A stretch of DNA of 64,000 bases. Origin: Sediminibacterium magnilacihabitans. GTDB lineage: Bacteria; Bacteroidota; Bacteroidia; Chitinophagales; Chitinophagaceae. The stretch spans positions 37,839 to 101,838 of the forward strand of contig PVEQ01000014.1 in assembly GCA_002973575.1 (NCBI GenBank). Direction: 5' to 3'. The translations under genes and the position numbers were made by a program. The notes beneath the pieces were generated by a model that did not search any database, was not told the DNA's origin, and saw only the letters and a list, made by a program, of their open reading frames with translations. Shown in pieces: positions 34,607-43,366 of the stretch; the stretch's first letter is position 1, and the number at the start of each line of letters is the position of its first letter.

Positions 34607-35404
34607 TCAAAAACGAATGCTAAAATGTTGCTTTTCCCTGTTCTCTTTCCTGAAAAAAACCAACCCGATGAAAAACAGGTCGATCGTCAGGTTAACCGCC
34701 TCGTGTTTGCAGATATCATTCCATGCCTGTTCCATCTCTTTGCTCCAGTGTATATCGTCAAAAACCAGTATGCTGTATTCGTGTAAGGCCGGCAAGAGTT
34801 GGTGAAAATAACGCACTGTGGGCTCGTAACGGTGATTGCCGTCAATGAATACAAAATCAAGTCGCTTTTCGCGGTCCAGCAAGCCCGGCAGGGTATCATC
34901 GAAATTACCTTCCAGCATTTCTGCATTACTGATCTGCAGTTTTTCAAAATTCTTTTTTGCCAGCGCGGCCACTTCTCCGGCCCCTTCCATTGTAATGATC
35001 CGTGCATTGTTGCCAGCAGCAGCAAGATAAGCAGTGGTAACGCCCAGGGAAGTACCCATTTCCAGCACAATGCGTGGCTGATAAAAATCCACCATGCGAA
35101 ACAGCAACTGGCTGAAGCGTGCGGGTTTGAGCGATGAATGCGCTATCTGTTTCACCAACCGGCTTTGTGTTTTTTCTACACGTGACCCTGCTCCAAGGTC
35201 TTTTACAGCAACCGTTCTGGTATCGGCCAGCAATAACTTGCGCAGGTTCTCTATGGGTTGATAGGCATAAAACTGCCGGTCGTCGTTCAGCACCCGGGTG
35301 ATGAATTCAAATACAAAAGGCGAATGCACCCCATGCCCCTTTCCGTTGGATGCTGTTGCATAATATTTCAGGTATTTGATGCCTAGTTGCAGGGGAGAAT
35401 ACAT
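34607..35404 (-). CDS. Class I SAM-dependent methyltransferase (O-methyltransferase-like)
   Basis: Cytosolic Rossmann-fold methyltransferase of 265 residues resembling the Methyltransf_24/catechol O-methyltransferase group. The ATG at 35404 was preferred because it lies 13 bases after the folA stop; an in-frame ATG at 35467 would overlap folA by 50 bases. Seen: GVHSPFVFEFITRVL near the N-terminus, SAM motif IVLEMGTSLGVTTAYLA, then IITMEGAGEVAALAKKNF and LDFVFIDGNHRYEPTVRYF with the metal/substrate Asp region. The substrate is unknown. Its place between folA and the transhydrogenase genes is conserved-looking but gives no clear function. Confidence 0.82.
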   Translation of the reverse strand: MYSPLQLGIKYLKYYATASNGKGHGVHSPFVFEFITRVLNDDRQFYAYQPIENLRKLLLADTRTVAVKDLGAGSRVEKTQSRLVKQIAHSSLKPARFSQLLFRMVDFYQPRIVLEMGTSLGVTTAYLAAAGNNARIITMEGAGEVAALAKKNFEKLQISNAEMLEGNFDDTLPGLLDREKRLDFVFIDGNHRYEPTVRYFHQLLPALHEYSILVFDDIHWSKEMEQAWNDICKHEAVNLTIDLFFIGLVFFRKENREKQHFSIRF

Positions 35405-35417
35405 ACGAACCGTTTTG

Positions 35418-35912
35418 TCATTTTCTTTTCCATAATTGAAAGCTGTAGGCGTATGCATGTTTGGCATCGGCTTCCATCCGTTCTTCGGATGCCAGCTCCC
35501 ATTGTTGTTCGTCTATTACCGGAAAAAAAGTATCACCCGCTATTTCAGTGTATACCCTGGTAAGATAAATACGATCTGCCCTGTTCATCGCCTCACGATA
35601 AATTTCGCCGCCACCGATCACAAACAGCTCCTCATAATTTGCTTTGGCAGCCAACGCGATGGCTTCATCGAGGTCGTGTGCTATGGAAACACCTTCTGCC
35701 GTCCAACCGCTTTGTCTTGTGATCACAATATTCATCCTTCCTTTCAAAGCCTTGCCCGATAAGGACTCAAAGGTTTTCCTCCCCATCACTACCGGCATCG
35801 CCCAGGTAGTGTCGCGAAAAAATTTCAGGTCATTGGGCAGGCGCCAGAGCAACCGGTTATCCCTACCGATTACATTGTTTGCTGCCGCTGCTACAACAAG
35901 AGAAATGATCAT
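35418..35912 (-). CDS. folA: Dihydrofolate reductase
   Basis: NADPH-dependent reduction of dihydrofolate to tetrahydrofolate, cytosolic, 164 residues. Seen: VAAAANNVIGRDNRLLWRLPNDLKFF with the Met20-loop type sequence and the active-site Asp, VVMGRKTFESLSGKALKGR for NADPH binding, and FVIGGGEIYREAMNRADRIYLTRV. All are standard DHFR motifs. It starts 16 bases after thyA stops, the classical pair in which thymidylate synthase produces the dihydrofolate that this enzyme recycles. Confidence 0.96.
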   Translation of the reverse strand: MIISLVVAAAANNVIGRDNRLLWRLPNDLKFFRDTTWAMPVVMGRKTFESLSGKALKGRMNIVITRQSGWTAEGVSIAHDLDEAIALAAKANYEELFVIGGGEIYREAMNRADRIYLTRVYTEIAGDTFFPVIDEQQWELASEERMEADAKHAYAYSFQLWKRK

Positions 35913-35928
35913 GCCATCTGTTTTAAAT

Positions 35929-36723
35929 CTATACCGCTACCGGCGCCTTGATATGCGGATGGAACTGGTAGTTCTCTAATGTAAAATCTTCGTAACGGAA
36001 ACCAAAAATGTCTTTCACCTCCGGGTTCAGTTTCATCACCGGCAATGGATAAGGTTTGCGGCTCAACTGAAGCGCAGCCTGTTCAATATGGTTGTTGTAC
36101 AGGTGCACATCACCGAAGCTGTGTACAAAATCTCCATACTGCAAACCTGTTGCCTGTGCCATCATCATAGTAAGCAAAGCATACGATGCAATATTGAAAG
36201 GCACGCCCAGGAACACATCGGCGCTGCGCTGGTATAACTGGCAACTGAGTTTGCCGTCGGCCACATAAAACTGGAACATATTGTGACAAGGCATCAACGC
36301 CATTTTGGGCAGGTCGGCTACATTCCAGGCGCTGACAATCAGGCGCCGGCTATCGGGATTTTTTTTGATCTGCGCCACCACATCACTGATCTGGTCAATC
36401 GTTTGGCCATCGGTCCCTTCCCAACTGCGCCATTGCTTGCCATACACCGGCCCCAGGTTCCCCTCGGCATCTGCCCATTCATTCCAGATATTCACCCCGT
36501 GCTCATTCAGATAATGTATGTTGGTTTCCCCTTTCAGGAACCACAACAACTCATAAATAATGCTCTTGAGGTGCAGTTTCTTAGTGGTCACCAACGGAAA
36601 CCCTTCTTGTAAGTTGAAGCGCATCTGGTAACCGAAACAACTGATCGTGCCGGTACCGGTGCGATCGGTCTTCGCATGACCATGATCCAATATATGTTGG
36701 AGTAATTGAAGGTATTGTTGCAT
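35929..36723 (-). CDS. thyA: Thymidylate synthase
   Basis: Methylates dUMP to dTMP using methylene-tetrahydrofolate, cytosolic. The ATG at 36723 gives 264 residues, identical to the E. coli length. Seen: [12 protein letters not shown] start, [37 protein letters not shown], the catalytic [11 protein letters not shown] with the nucleophile Cys, [20 protein letters not shown] and [25 protein letters not shown] box just upstream of the ATG on the minus strand suggests a very short leader. It appears to head a minus-strand run thyA-folA-methyltransferase-pntA1-pntA2-pntB-rRNA methyltransferase-LysM, with all internal gaps 38 bases or less. Confidence 0.97.
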   Translation of the reverse strand: MQQYLQLLQHILDHGHAKTDRTGTGTISCFGYQMRFNLQEGFPLVTTKKLHLKSIIYELLWFLKGETNIHYLNEHGVNIWNEWADAEGNLGPVYGKQWRSWEGTDGQTIDQISDVVAQIKKNPDSRRLIVSAWNVADLPKMALMPCHNMFQFYVADGKLSCQLYQRSADVFLGVPFNIASYALLTMMMAQATGLQYGDFVHSFGDVHLYNNHIEQAALQLSRKPYPLPVMKLNPEVKDIFGFRYEDFTLENYQFHPHIKAPVAV

Positions 36724-36790
36724 GCCTGCAAAGTACGCCACTGTTGGTGATGATAAAAAGAATGATTTGAACAGCCTGGGGAGAACCTGT

Positions 36791-37978
36791 TTACACCTGT
36801 TTCCGGCGCAGGAGTTCTTTTTTGATCAATCCCAGTTCACGGCCTGTTTGTCCGCTTACACTGCTGTTTTCCTGGGCCCGGCGCATAAGGTACGGGATCA
36901 CATCACGAATGGGACCAAAAGGCAGGTATTTGCTTACACGCAGTCCGTCTTTAGCCAGGTTGAACGTGATGTTATCGCTCATACCGTACAGCTGTGAAAA
37001 ATGAACATGCGGATGTTGATGGGAAATACCTTTTTCGTTCAGCAATTCCACTACATAGAGACAACTGGCTTCGTTATGCGTGGCTACAATGATGGCGATC
37101 TCTTCCAGGTGTTCGATGCAATATTTTAACGCCAGGTTATAATCCCTGTCGGTACTGTCTTTGTCGGGCTGTATGGGTGAAGGATAACCTTTCTCTGCTG
37201 CACGCGCCCGTTCTTTTTCCATATAAGCACCCCGCACCAGTTTCATACCCAGCTTGAACCCTTTCTCTTTAGCGATCTGTTGGGATATGGTAAGAAAATG
37301 CAATCTGTCGTGACGGTACAACTGCAGTGTATTGTAAACAATGACTTTATCCTTGTTGAAGATTTCCATCATCTCCATGGTAAGCCGGTCAATCGGGTCC
37401 TGTATCCAGCTTTCTTCCGCATCTACCAGTACACCGATATTTTTTTCTGCAGCTACCTCACAGATGGCGTACATTCTCTCCCTTACCCTGTCCCACTCGT
37501 TGATCTCCGCTTCATGATCATGAATGCCGCTACGCAGGCGTGGCGCCTCATTCAGCGTTTGCAGAAGTTTGAAACGTGCCAGGCCGGTGATCTTAACACT
37601 GATAAAGGGGATATTCTTTTGTGTAGCTGCATAATTGATCACCCGTATGAATTCATCGGTGGCATGATCGAAACTTGCTTCTCCATCTTTGCCTTCCACG
37701 CCATAATCCAGGATCACATCTACGCCATATTTACCCAATATTTCACCTACAGCGGCTGTCTCTTCCAGGGTCTCTCCGCCCACAAACTGTTTGAAAATGG
37801 TCTTGCGTATGATCCCATGCACCGGCAGGCCGGTTCTCATGATAAAAGGGGTAAGACGGGTACCCACTTGCACAAACCAGGGATAACCCATGGTATTGAA
37901 TAAAAACCTGGCTCCTTTCAGGTCCTTATCGCTCTTATATGCGAATGCATTTTCGGTATTATCAAAGGATATACTCAT
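36791..37978 (-). CDS. Proline dehydrogenase
   Basis: FAD-dependent oxidation of proline to pyrroline-5-carboxylate, the first step of proline catabolism, probably membrane-associated. A stand-alone ProDH of 395 residues, not a PutA fusion. The ATG at 37978 ([20 protein letters not shown]) fits other Bacteroidota members; an ATG 15 bases upstream is also possible. Seen: [86 protein letters not shown] and the C-terminal [21 protein letters not shown] with the substrate-binding YLxRRxxEN motif. No P5C dehydrogenase gene is nearby. The gap of 67 bases to thyA makes co-transcription uncertain. Confidence 0.95.
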   Translation of the reverse strand: MSISFDNTENAFAYKSDKDLKGARFLFNTMGYPWFVQVGTRLTPFIMRTGLPVHGIIRKTIFKQFVGGETLEETAAVGEILGKYGVDVILDYGVEGKDGEASFDHATDEFIRVINYAATQKNIPFISVKITGLARFKLLQTLNEAPRLRSGIHDHEAEINEWDRVRERMYAICEVAAEKNIGVLVDAEESWIQDPIDRLTMEMMEIFNKDKVIVYNTLQLYRHDRLHFLTISQQIAKEKGFKLGMKLVRGAYMEKERARAAEKGYPSPIQPDKDSTDRDYNLALKYCIEHLEEIAIIVATHNEASCLYVVELLNEKGISHQHPHVHFSQLYGMSDNITFNLAKDGLRVSKYLPFGPIRDVIPYLMRRAQENSSVSGQTGRELGLIKKELLRRKQV

Positions 37979-38062
37979 TTTCCAATTTGTCATTCGAGCA
38001 CGAATATCGGATGCTTCCTGCTAAGTAAAAAAGCTTTTGGGAAAAAATCCGCAAATTCGCAG

Positions 38063-39160
38063 ATGCTTATTACACGAACGGAAATTTACAAATACTCCAT
38101 TCCCATGGCGCCCTTTACCATTGCAACCGGCACCATGCGTTCGGCACAGAACCTGTTCATCCGCATCCATACAAGCGAAGGGATAAGCGGTGTGGGCGAA
38201 TGTTCCGCTTTTCCCATGATCGCCGGTGAAACACAGGCTACCTGCTTTGAAATGGCCAAAGATTTTGCAACGTTATGGAAAGATAAGTCCGCCCTTGCCA
38301 TCAGTGACCGGATGCAGGAACTGGATCTTTTCACTGCCGGCAACTATACCGCTAAAAGTGCGTTCGACCTGGCCCTGCATGATATTGCTGCTAAAGCGGC
38401 CGCTCAGCCCCTGTACCGCTTCCTCGGGGGAAAACAAAAGTCCATCGAATCCGATCTTACCATCGGTATCGACACGCCCGAAAAAATGGCGGAACAGGCG
38501 CTTGCTTTCAAAGCCAAAGGCGTGAACATCATCAAGGTAAAGCTGGGAAAAGACCCCGCCACTGATATAGAAAGGATCAGGCAGATCCGGCAATCCATTG
38601 GCGGAGACATTCAATTGCGCATTGATGCCAACCAGGGATGGAGTTATGAAGAAGCCCTTAAAATCCTCACTGCCCTGGCCGGGTACGGTATTGAATTTTG
38701 CGAGCAGCCCATGCGCAAATGGAATGATGAATGGCTGCCGGAATTATGCCGCCGTTCACCCATTCCCATTATGGCCGATGAAAGCGTTTTCACTCATCAT
38801 GATGCCGAGCGGCTCATACGTAATAAAGCCTGCCACTATATCAATATCAAATTCGCCAAAAGTGGCGGCATACAAGAAGCCAGGCAGATCAACCGGGTGG
38901 CTGAAAGCAACGGTATCAGCTGTATGTTGGGCGGTATGCTGGAAAGCCGGCTGGCCCTCACCGCCAAAGTGCATTTTGCCATGGCACACGATAATATCCG
39001 GTTTTATGACCTCGATACCTGCCTGCTGGGCCACCTGACCGATCCCGTTACCGGTGGTGTTAGCTATCAGGGTATGCAACTGCTGTTGCCTGAAACACCC
39101 GGCATCGGCGCCGATGTAGATGAAAGCTACTTAGCAGGCCTTGAATCAGTAATCGTGTAA
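38063..39160 (+). CDS. Dipeptide (L-Ala-D/L-Glu-type) epimerase, enolase superfamily
   Basis: Muconate-lactonising subgroup enzyme, 365 residues, probably epimerising L-Ala-D-Glu from peptidoglycan recycling or a related dipeptide. Seen: N-terminal capping domain, IIKVKLGKD (KxK acid/base Lys, about residues 155-162), RIDANQGW, EFCEQP and IPIMADES for the three Mg ligands, NIKFAKSGG with the second catalytic Lys, and FYDLDT with the DxD motif that contacts the dipeptide amino group in dipeptide epimerases. Divergent from proline dehydrogenase across 84 bases. Dipeptide specificity is inferred from the DxD motif; the exact side chains accepted are open. Confidence 0.87.
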   Translation: MLITRTEIYKYSIPMAPFTIATGTMRSAQNLFIRIHTSEGISGVGECSAFPMIAGETQATCFEMAKDFATLWKDKSALAISDRMQELDLFTAGNYTAKSAFDLALHDIAAKAAAQPLYRFLGGKQKSIESDLTIGIDTPEKMAEQALAFKAKGVNIIKVKLGKDPATDIERIRQIRQSIGGDIQLRIDANQGWSYEEALKILTALAGYGIEFCEQPMRKWNDEWLPELCRRSPIPIMADESVFTHHDAERLIRNKACHYINIKFAKSGGIQEARQINRVAESNGISCMLGGMLESRLALTAKVHFAMAHDNIRFYDLDTCLLGHLTDPVTGGVSYQGMQLLLPETPGIGADVDESYLAGLESVIV

Positions 39161-39180
39161 AGCTTAACTCTTAACTCTCT

Positions 39181-39188
39181 TATCTTTG
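39181..39188 (+). promoter_or_regulatory. -7 promoter element for the thioesterase gene
   Basis: TATCTTTG matches TAnnTTTG and sits 16 bases before the thioesterase ATG. No convincing -33 TTG lies at the right spacing, so the call rests on one element. Confidence 0.45.
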
Positions 39189-39204
39189 CGCTCAAATCAT
39201 CCCC

Positions 39205-39720
39205 ATGGAAGTTAAAAAGCCCTCAGAGAGTTTCACCGCTATGAACGAGCTGGTATTGCCCAACGATACCAATACTTTTGGAAACCTCATGGGGGGACGG
39301 CTGATGTACTGGATGGACATTGCCGCCGGAATAGCTGCCGGTAAACATTGCAATGCACCCAGCATGACCGCTTCGGTTGATAACCTGAGCTTTAAAAATC
39401 CCATCAAACTGGGCAATGTAGTGCACATTGAAGCCAAGGTTTGCAGGGCTTTCAACACTTCCATGGAAATACACCTCAAAGTATGGGGAGAAGACCTCCT
39501 CCATCAGTATAAATACGAAAGCAATGAAGCATTCTTCACTTTCGTAGCCCTCGACCCCAATGGGAAGCCTCGTCAGGTACCTTCCCTGACCCCCGAAACA
39601 GATGAAGAAAAACTGCTATACGATGGCGCCCTGCGGAGAAGACAAATCCGCCTGATCCTGGCCGGCAAAATGAAACCCAATGATGCCATAGAATTGAAGG
39701 CTTTCCTCAATGCCAAATAA
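39205..39720 (+). CDS. Acyl-CoA thioesterase, hotdog fold (YciA/BFIT type)
   Basis: Cytosolic acyl-CoA hydrolase, 171 residues, single hotdog domain. Seen: NELVLPNDTNTFGNLMGGRLMYWMD, the typical N-terminal strand-helix with the catalytic-region Asn/Asp pattern of this family, then ASVDNLSFKNPIKLGNVVHIEAKV and EAFFTFVALDPNGKPRQVPSL. Forms trimers of dimers in relatives. It is 44 bases after the epimerase, with its own -7 box, and precedes the kinase island by 67 bases. There is no functional link to the island beyond adjacency. Confidence 0.9.
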   Translation: MEVKKPSESFTAMNELVLPNDTNTFGNLMGGRLMYWMDIAAGIAAGKHCNAPSMTASVDNLSFKNPIKLGNVVHIEAKVCRAFNTSMEIHLKVWGEDLLHQYKYESNEAFFTFVALDPNGKPRQVPSLTPETDEEKLLYDGALRRRQIRLILAGKMKPNDAIELKAFLNAK

Positions 39721-39787
39721 TACGTAAGGGTTTTCACCTATGGTATTCTAAGCGTAAAAGAGTATATTTAAATACTGCTTAGACCGC

Positions 39788-41677
39788 ATGGAAATACTGA
39801 ACAAATACGTCTATGATCCGCAAATGGATCTGCTGGGGAAAGGTGGCTTTGCTACCGTTTACAAAGCGTATGACAAGATACTGGAAATGCCGGTGGCTTT
39901 GAAGTTCTTCCATCCGCAGGAGCAGTCCAACAAGTACACCATCATCAACGAGATCAAAAAAGCCATCACTTTATCTCATCCCAACATCGTTAAATATTAT
40001 GGTGTGGAAACCCTGGCCAGCCGCAATTTGCATGGCCAGGAAGAAGACGTGCAGATCGGTGTGATGGAATTTGTGCAGGAAGGTCAGCTCAAGACCTATA
40101 TGAGCCAGCATCCGCTCACCACCGAGCAACTCAAAAAATTGTTGATTGATGTATTGGAGGGATTGAAATACCTGCACAATGAGGGCATGATCCATCGCGA
40201 CATTAAGCCGCAGAATATCCTGCTGGGACGGGATAAGCAGAACAGGCTGGTGGCCAAGATCGCCGACTTTGGTATCAGCAAGAATGCCGATTCCAGCCAG
40301 GCCAGCGCCTCCATACTCCTGGGTACTATTGAATACATGGCGCCCGAGCAATTCAACCCGGAAAAGTATGGCATCAATAAAAAGATCAGTTATAATGTAG
40401 ATATCTGGGCTTTTGGCGTTACTGCCTATTACCTGCTCACGGGCAATATGCTTTTTGGTTCCCGTTCCGGCGATACATCGGCCGCGCAAATGATATCTAA
40501 GATCGTCAATGCTGAAGGCATTGGTGATAGGTTGGATAAACTGGAAGAGCCTTTCAGGTCGGTACTGCGCAAATGCATTGTTTCCGATGCCAACAAACGG
40601 ACCAGCAACATCGATGAATTGATCGGTCTTTTCAAAAACCAGCAGGATCAATCCACAGCGTTGCTGCATTTTGTTGGTACTTCCACTGATTCCAACGATG
40701 AAACACTGGAAATTTCCATACCGGTAGCCACTCATATTGCTAAGAGTAAAAAGCAGGCAGGCAAAAAAAAGACCGCCGAACATATCGTGCCAGATGAAAG
40801 CAATGGCGCAGTGACTATCGTGAAAACAAAGAAGCCGAAAGAACTGGAAACAGTACCTGTTAAAAAGAAAAAAACAGGGGCCGTGTTGTTTTCAATAGTG
40901 ATAGTACTCGCAATGGCGGGATTCGGATACTGGGCATACAGCAAATATTTTGCACCGGGCAATCTTATCAATAAATCCATAGTAGATACAAAACAGGAAC
41001 AGGTATTGTCTGCATTGGCTTCCTCTATGAAATATATCCGGGGAGGCAGTTTTACCATGGGCACCAATGATCCCAAACGGAACCTCGATGGTCCGGAGCA
41101 TCCCGTTACTGTAAAACCTTTCCTGCTCGATGCCTATGAGCTGACACAGGCTGAGTGGAAAACGATCATGAAAGACAACCGCTACACAGATACCAGCCTA
41201 TCGCTTTTCCCGGCCGACAGTATTTCATGGGAAGATGCGAAAGCTTTCATTGCGCAACTCAACAAACTGTTATCGGCAATGAAAGCACAAGGCAAAACAT
41301 TTCCTTTCAAACAATTCCGTTTACCTGCCGATGCAGAATGGGAGTTTGCAGCGTTGAATACTGCTGCTACGGAAGAACAAACTGCATTGAATATTGTTAG
41401 CTGGAATGTTACGAATTCCAACAAAAAAGCGCACCAGGTGGGTACCCGGCAGGCGAATGCGCATGGCATCTATGATATGCTGGGCAATGTGTATGAATGG
41501 TGTGAAGATTGGTATGGCCCGTACCTGCAACCCTCCCCCATGCAGGGAAAAGTGTTGCGGGGCGGCGATTATGAGAATGATATCTTTTTTGTTCATGCCA
41601 AAGCACGCAATGCAGAAGTAATGAGCAAAAGAAATAAAAACATCGGGTTCAGGCTGGCAGCGGATCCAGCTGAATAA
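39788..41677 (+). CDS. Transmembrane Ser/Thr protein kinase with extracytoplasmic FGE/SUMF1-like domain
   Basis: First gene of the six-gene signalling island. Domains: Hanks-type kinase (about 10-285), basic linker (316-362), one membrane helix (about 364-384) and a formylglycine-generating-enzyme-like (C-type-lectin-like) domain (about 413-625), predicted outside the inner membrane. The kinase looks active: Gly loop GKGGFATVY 17-25, Lys39 in VALK, HRDIKPQN with Asp138 and Asn143, DFG 160-162, APE 185-187. The FGE part keeps the structural blocks IRGGSFTMG, FRLPADAEWEFAA, YDMLGNVYEWCEDWYG and GFRLA. It lacks the Cys pair near the C-terminus that true FGE uses, so sensing or binding is likelier than sulfatase activation. 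Architecture recalls PpkA of type VI secretion control, whose external domain is instead vWA-like and binds the FGE-like TagR. Confidence 0.9.
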   Translation: MEILNKYVYDPQMDLLGKGGFATVYKAYDKILEMPVALKFFHPQEQSNKYTIINEIKKAITLSHPNIVKYYGVETLASRNLHGQEEDVQIGVMEFVQEGQLKTYMSQHPLTTEQLKKLLIDVLEGLKYLHNEGMIHRDIKPQNILLGRDKQNRLVAKIADFGISKNADSSQASASILLGTIEYMAPEQFNPEKYGINKKISYNVDIWAFGVTAYYLLTGNMLFGSRSGDTSAAQMISKIVNAEGIGDRLDKLEEPFRSVLRKCIVSDANKRTSNIDELIGLFKNQQDQSTALLHFVGTSTDSNDETLEISIPVATHIAKSKKQAGKKKTAEHIVPDESNGAVTIVKTKKPKELETVPVKKKKTGAVLFSIVIVLAMAGFGYWAYSKYFAPGNLINKSIVDTKQEQVLSALASSMKYIRGGSFTMGTNDPKRNLDGPEHPVTVKPFLLDAYELTQAEWKTIMKDNRYTDTSLSLFPADSISWEDAKAFIAQLNKLLSAMKAQGKTFPFKQFRLPADAEWEFAALNTAATEEQTALNIVSWNVTNSNKKAHQVGTRQANAHGIYDMLGNVYEWCEDWYGPYLQPSPMQGKVLRGGDYENDIFFVHAKARNAEVMSKRNKNIGFRLAADPAE

Positions 41678-41692
41678 AAACAATTACTAACA

Positions 41693-42658
41693 ATGAACAT
41701 CAGGGCATTCACATTGAATGAAATCGGTGGCAGAAAAAACCTGGAAGACGCCATTCTTCCTAAGAGATACCTGCCGCAGGATATCCCATTGTTCATTGTA
41801 TGCGATGGCGTTGGAGGCAGCAGCTTTGGCGAAGTGGCTTCTGATATAGCCACGCGTTGTTATTATAACATATTGGCCACAGCGATGGTCGATTCAGAGC
41901 AGGCTTTCAAAAACAAACTCGATGAAGCGCTGGCTTCCTTTCAGCAGCAGGTACACGATTATATTCTTACCCACCCTGCGGCTGCAACTACCAGCACTAC
42001 GCTTGCTTTGCTGCTCTTCAGTCAGCACAATGCCTATATCGCCTGGTGTGGCGATAGCAAGATATACCAGCTTCGCAATGGCATTCCCGTTTATAAAAGT
42101 AAAGACCATTCACTGGTAGCCACACTGGTTGCACAAGGCGTGATCACAGAAAAAGAAGCCCTCGTGCATCCGCAGCGGAATGTTATCACCCGCAGCCTGA
42201 GTACACATACGCATCCATCCGATATTACTTATACCGTGCTTAGCGATATCAGGGAAGATGATTGGTTCCTGCTTTGCACAGACGGACTGATGGAGCAATT
42301 CACAGAAGATCACTTTGCAACAATATTATTTCCTTATAACCCCGTTAGTAATTACAGCGAGGTCATAGATGCGCTTTGCCGCAATAACACAAAGGACAAT
42401 TATTCTATGTACCTCCTGCACATAAACAGCCTGAAAAAAAAGGTTGCCGCAAAAAGCAGGTTATTTCCCGTTTTACTTCTGTTATTATTGATAGCAGGAG
42501 CTTGGTACGCTTACCAGCGATCATCAGGTAACCGCCATACACAGATTTCCTCCCCTATGAAGCCAGATACCAGTAAATCAATTATGATGACACACCCGCA
42601 GAAAAAGGAGGCGGTGCAACAAGATTCTGTTGCAAAACAACCTGGCAAGCCCCATTGA
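41693..42658 (+). CDS. PP2C-family Ser/Thr phosphatase with C-terminal membrane helix
   Basis: Metal-dependent protein phosphatase (321 residues) expected to reverse the upstream kinase. Seen: NLEDA (Glu18, Asp19), FIVCDGVGGSSFGEVAS (Asp38), CGDSKIYQLR (Asp121), LLCTDGLME (Asp197) and KDNYS (Asp235). All metal-ligand positions of the PPM family are present, so it should be active. A single hydrophobic helix at about 257-274 (LFPVLLLLLLIAGAWYAY) tethers the catalytic domain on the cytoplasmic face, leaving a short polar tail of ~47 residues outside. It starts 15 bases after the kinase gene. Soluble PP2C partners such as PppA or Stp usually lack this tail or have it elsewhere. Confidence 0.92.
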   Translation: MNIRAFTLNEIGGRKNLEDAILPKRYLPQDIPLFIVCDGVGGSSFGEVASDIATRCYYNILATAMVDSEQAFKNKLDEALASFQQQVHDYILTHPAAATTSTTLALLLFSQHNAYIAWCGDSKIYQLRNGIPVYKSKDHSLVATLVAQGVITEKEALVHPQRNVITRSLSTHTHPSDITYTVLSDIREDDWFLLCTDGLMEQFTEDHFATILFPYNPVSNYSEVIDALCRNNTKDNYSMYLLHINSLKKKVAAKSRLFPVLLLLLLIAGAWYAYQRSSGNRHTQISSPMKPDTSKSIMMTHPQKKEAVQQDSVAKQPGKPH

Positions 42659-42700
42659 TCCTGTAACAGGGAATCGTGTGGCCATTAAAATACAGTGATT

Positions 42701-43354
42701 ATGACAAGAAACGAAGTGCTCGAATTTTTAGAGCTACCCGAGTCGGCTTCTGATGCCGATATCCGCGTGCGCCTGAACGATAAGCTAGCTTATTTTCAGC
42801 GCCTTTCTGAAAATGCACCGAATGAATTCCTGCGTCAGCTGCACATTGCCAATACCGAAAAAGTAAAGCAGATGAGGGCAGAGTTCATTGGGGCGAAAGG
42901 ATCTGAAGCGAAACCAGCATCAACTGCCGCTAAAACAGAGATCGGTTGGCTCATCCGGCATACCGAGAACCAATCTGCCAAAACCTTTCCCTTGTATTAT
43001 GGCAAGAATTACATTGGCAGGAATTCACAGCCCGGCAGTCCTACCATTGTATTGGATGACGATCCTTATGTAAGCAGAACACATGCATTGCTTGAAGTGA
43101 CCAATGTAGATCCTTTGCAGATTGTGATCAGCGATGATGCCACCGGCAATGGAGGAAAGCCCAGCAAAAACGGCACTTATATCAATGGCAACAGCCAAAG
43201 GATTGCGCAGAAAGTAACGATCGGGAATAACGACACCATACAGGTGGGCGTTACCAAACTGATCATCCGGTTGAATAATACCAGCATACATAAAATTGTG
43301 CAGGAAGTGGAAGAAAGCGAGTACATGAAAACGGTGGTGATCGATGTATTCTAA
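42701..43354 (+). CDS. FHA domain protein
   Basis: Cytoplasmic phosphothreonine-binding adaptor of 217 residues. The ATG at 42701 is preferred over the GTG six bases upstream. The C-terminal FHA domain (about 80-190) has its key residues: YIGR (Arg107), YVSRTHA (Ser125, Arg126, His128) and NGTYING (157-163). The N-terminal 65 residues are helical (VLEFLELPESASDADIRVRL) and faintly resemble the start of a J-domain, with no HPD motif, so DnaJ identity is not claimed even though an Hsp70 gene is two genes downstream. Likely reads phosphothreonine placed by the island's kinase, as Fha1 does for PpkA. Confidence 0.9.
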   Translation: MTRNEVLEFLELPESASDADIRVRLNDKLAYFQRLSENAPNEFLRQLHIANTEKVKQMRAEFIGAKGSEAKPASTAAKTEIGWLIRHTENQSAKTFPLYYGKNYIGRNSQPGSPTIVLDDDPYVSRTHALLEVTNVDPLQIVISDDATGNGGKPSKNGTYINGNSQRIAQKVTIGNNDTIQVGVTKLIIRLNNTSIHKIVQEVEESEYMKTVVIDVF

Positions 43355-43366
43355 ACAACAGCTATC

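Noticed and set aside
34836..35137. Open frames on plus across the methyltransferase gene
   Set aside because: Shadows of a gene with clear SAM-binding motifs and a good place in its operon.
39971..40783. 270-codon open frame on minus inside the kinase gene
   Set aside because: Antisense to intact kinase motifs; Cys- and His-rich random-looking translation.
42695..42700. GTG start for the FHA protein two codons upstream
   Set aside because: The ATG at 42701 is immediately downstream and a stronger start; the extra two residues add nothing to the domain.
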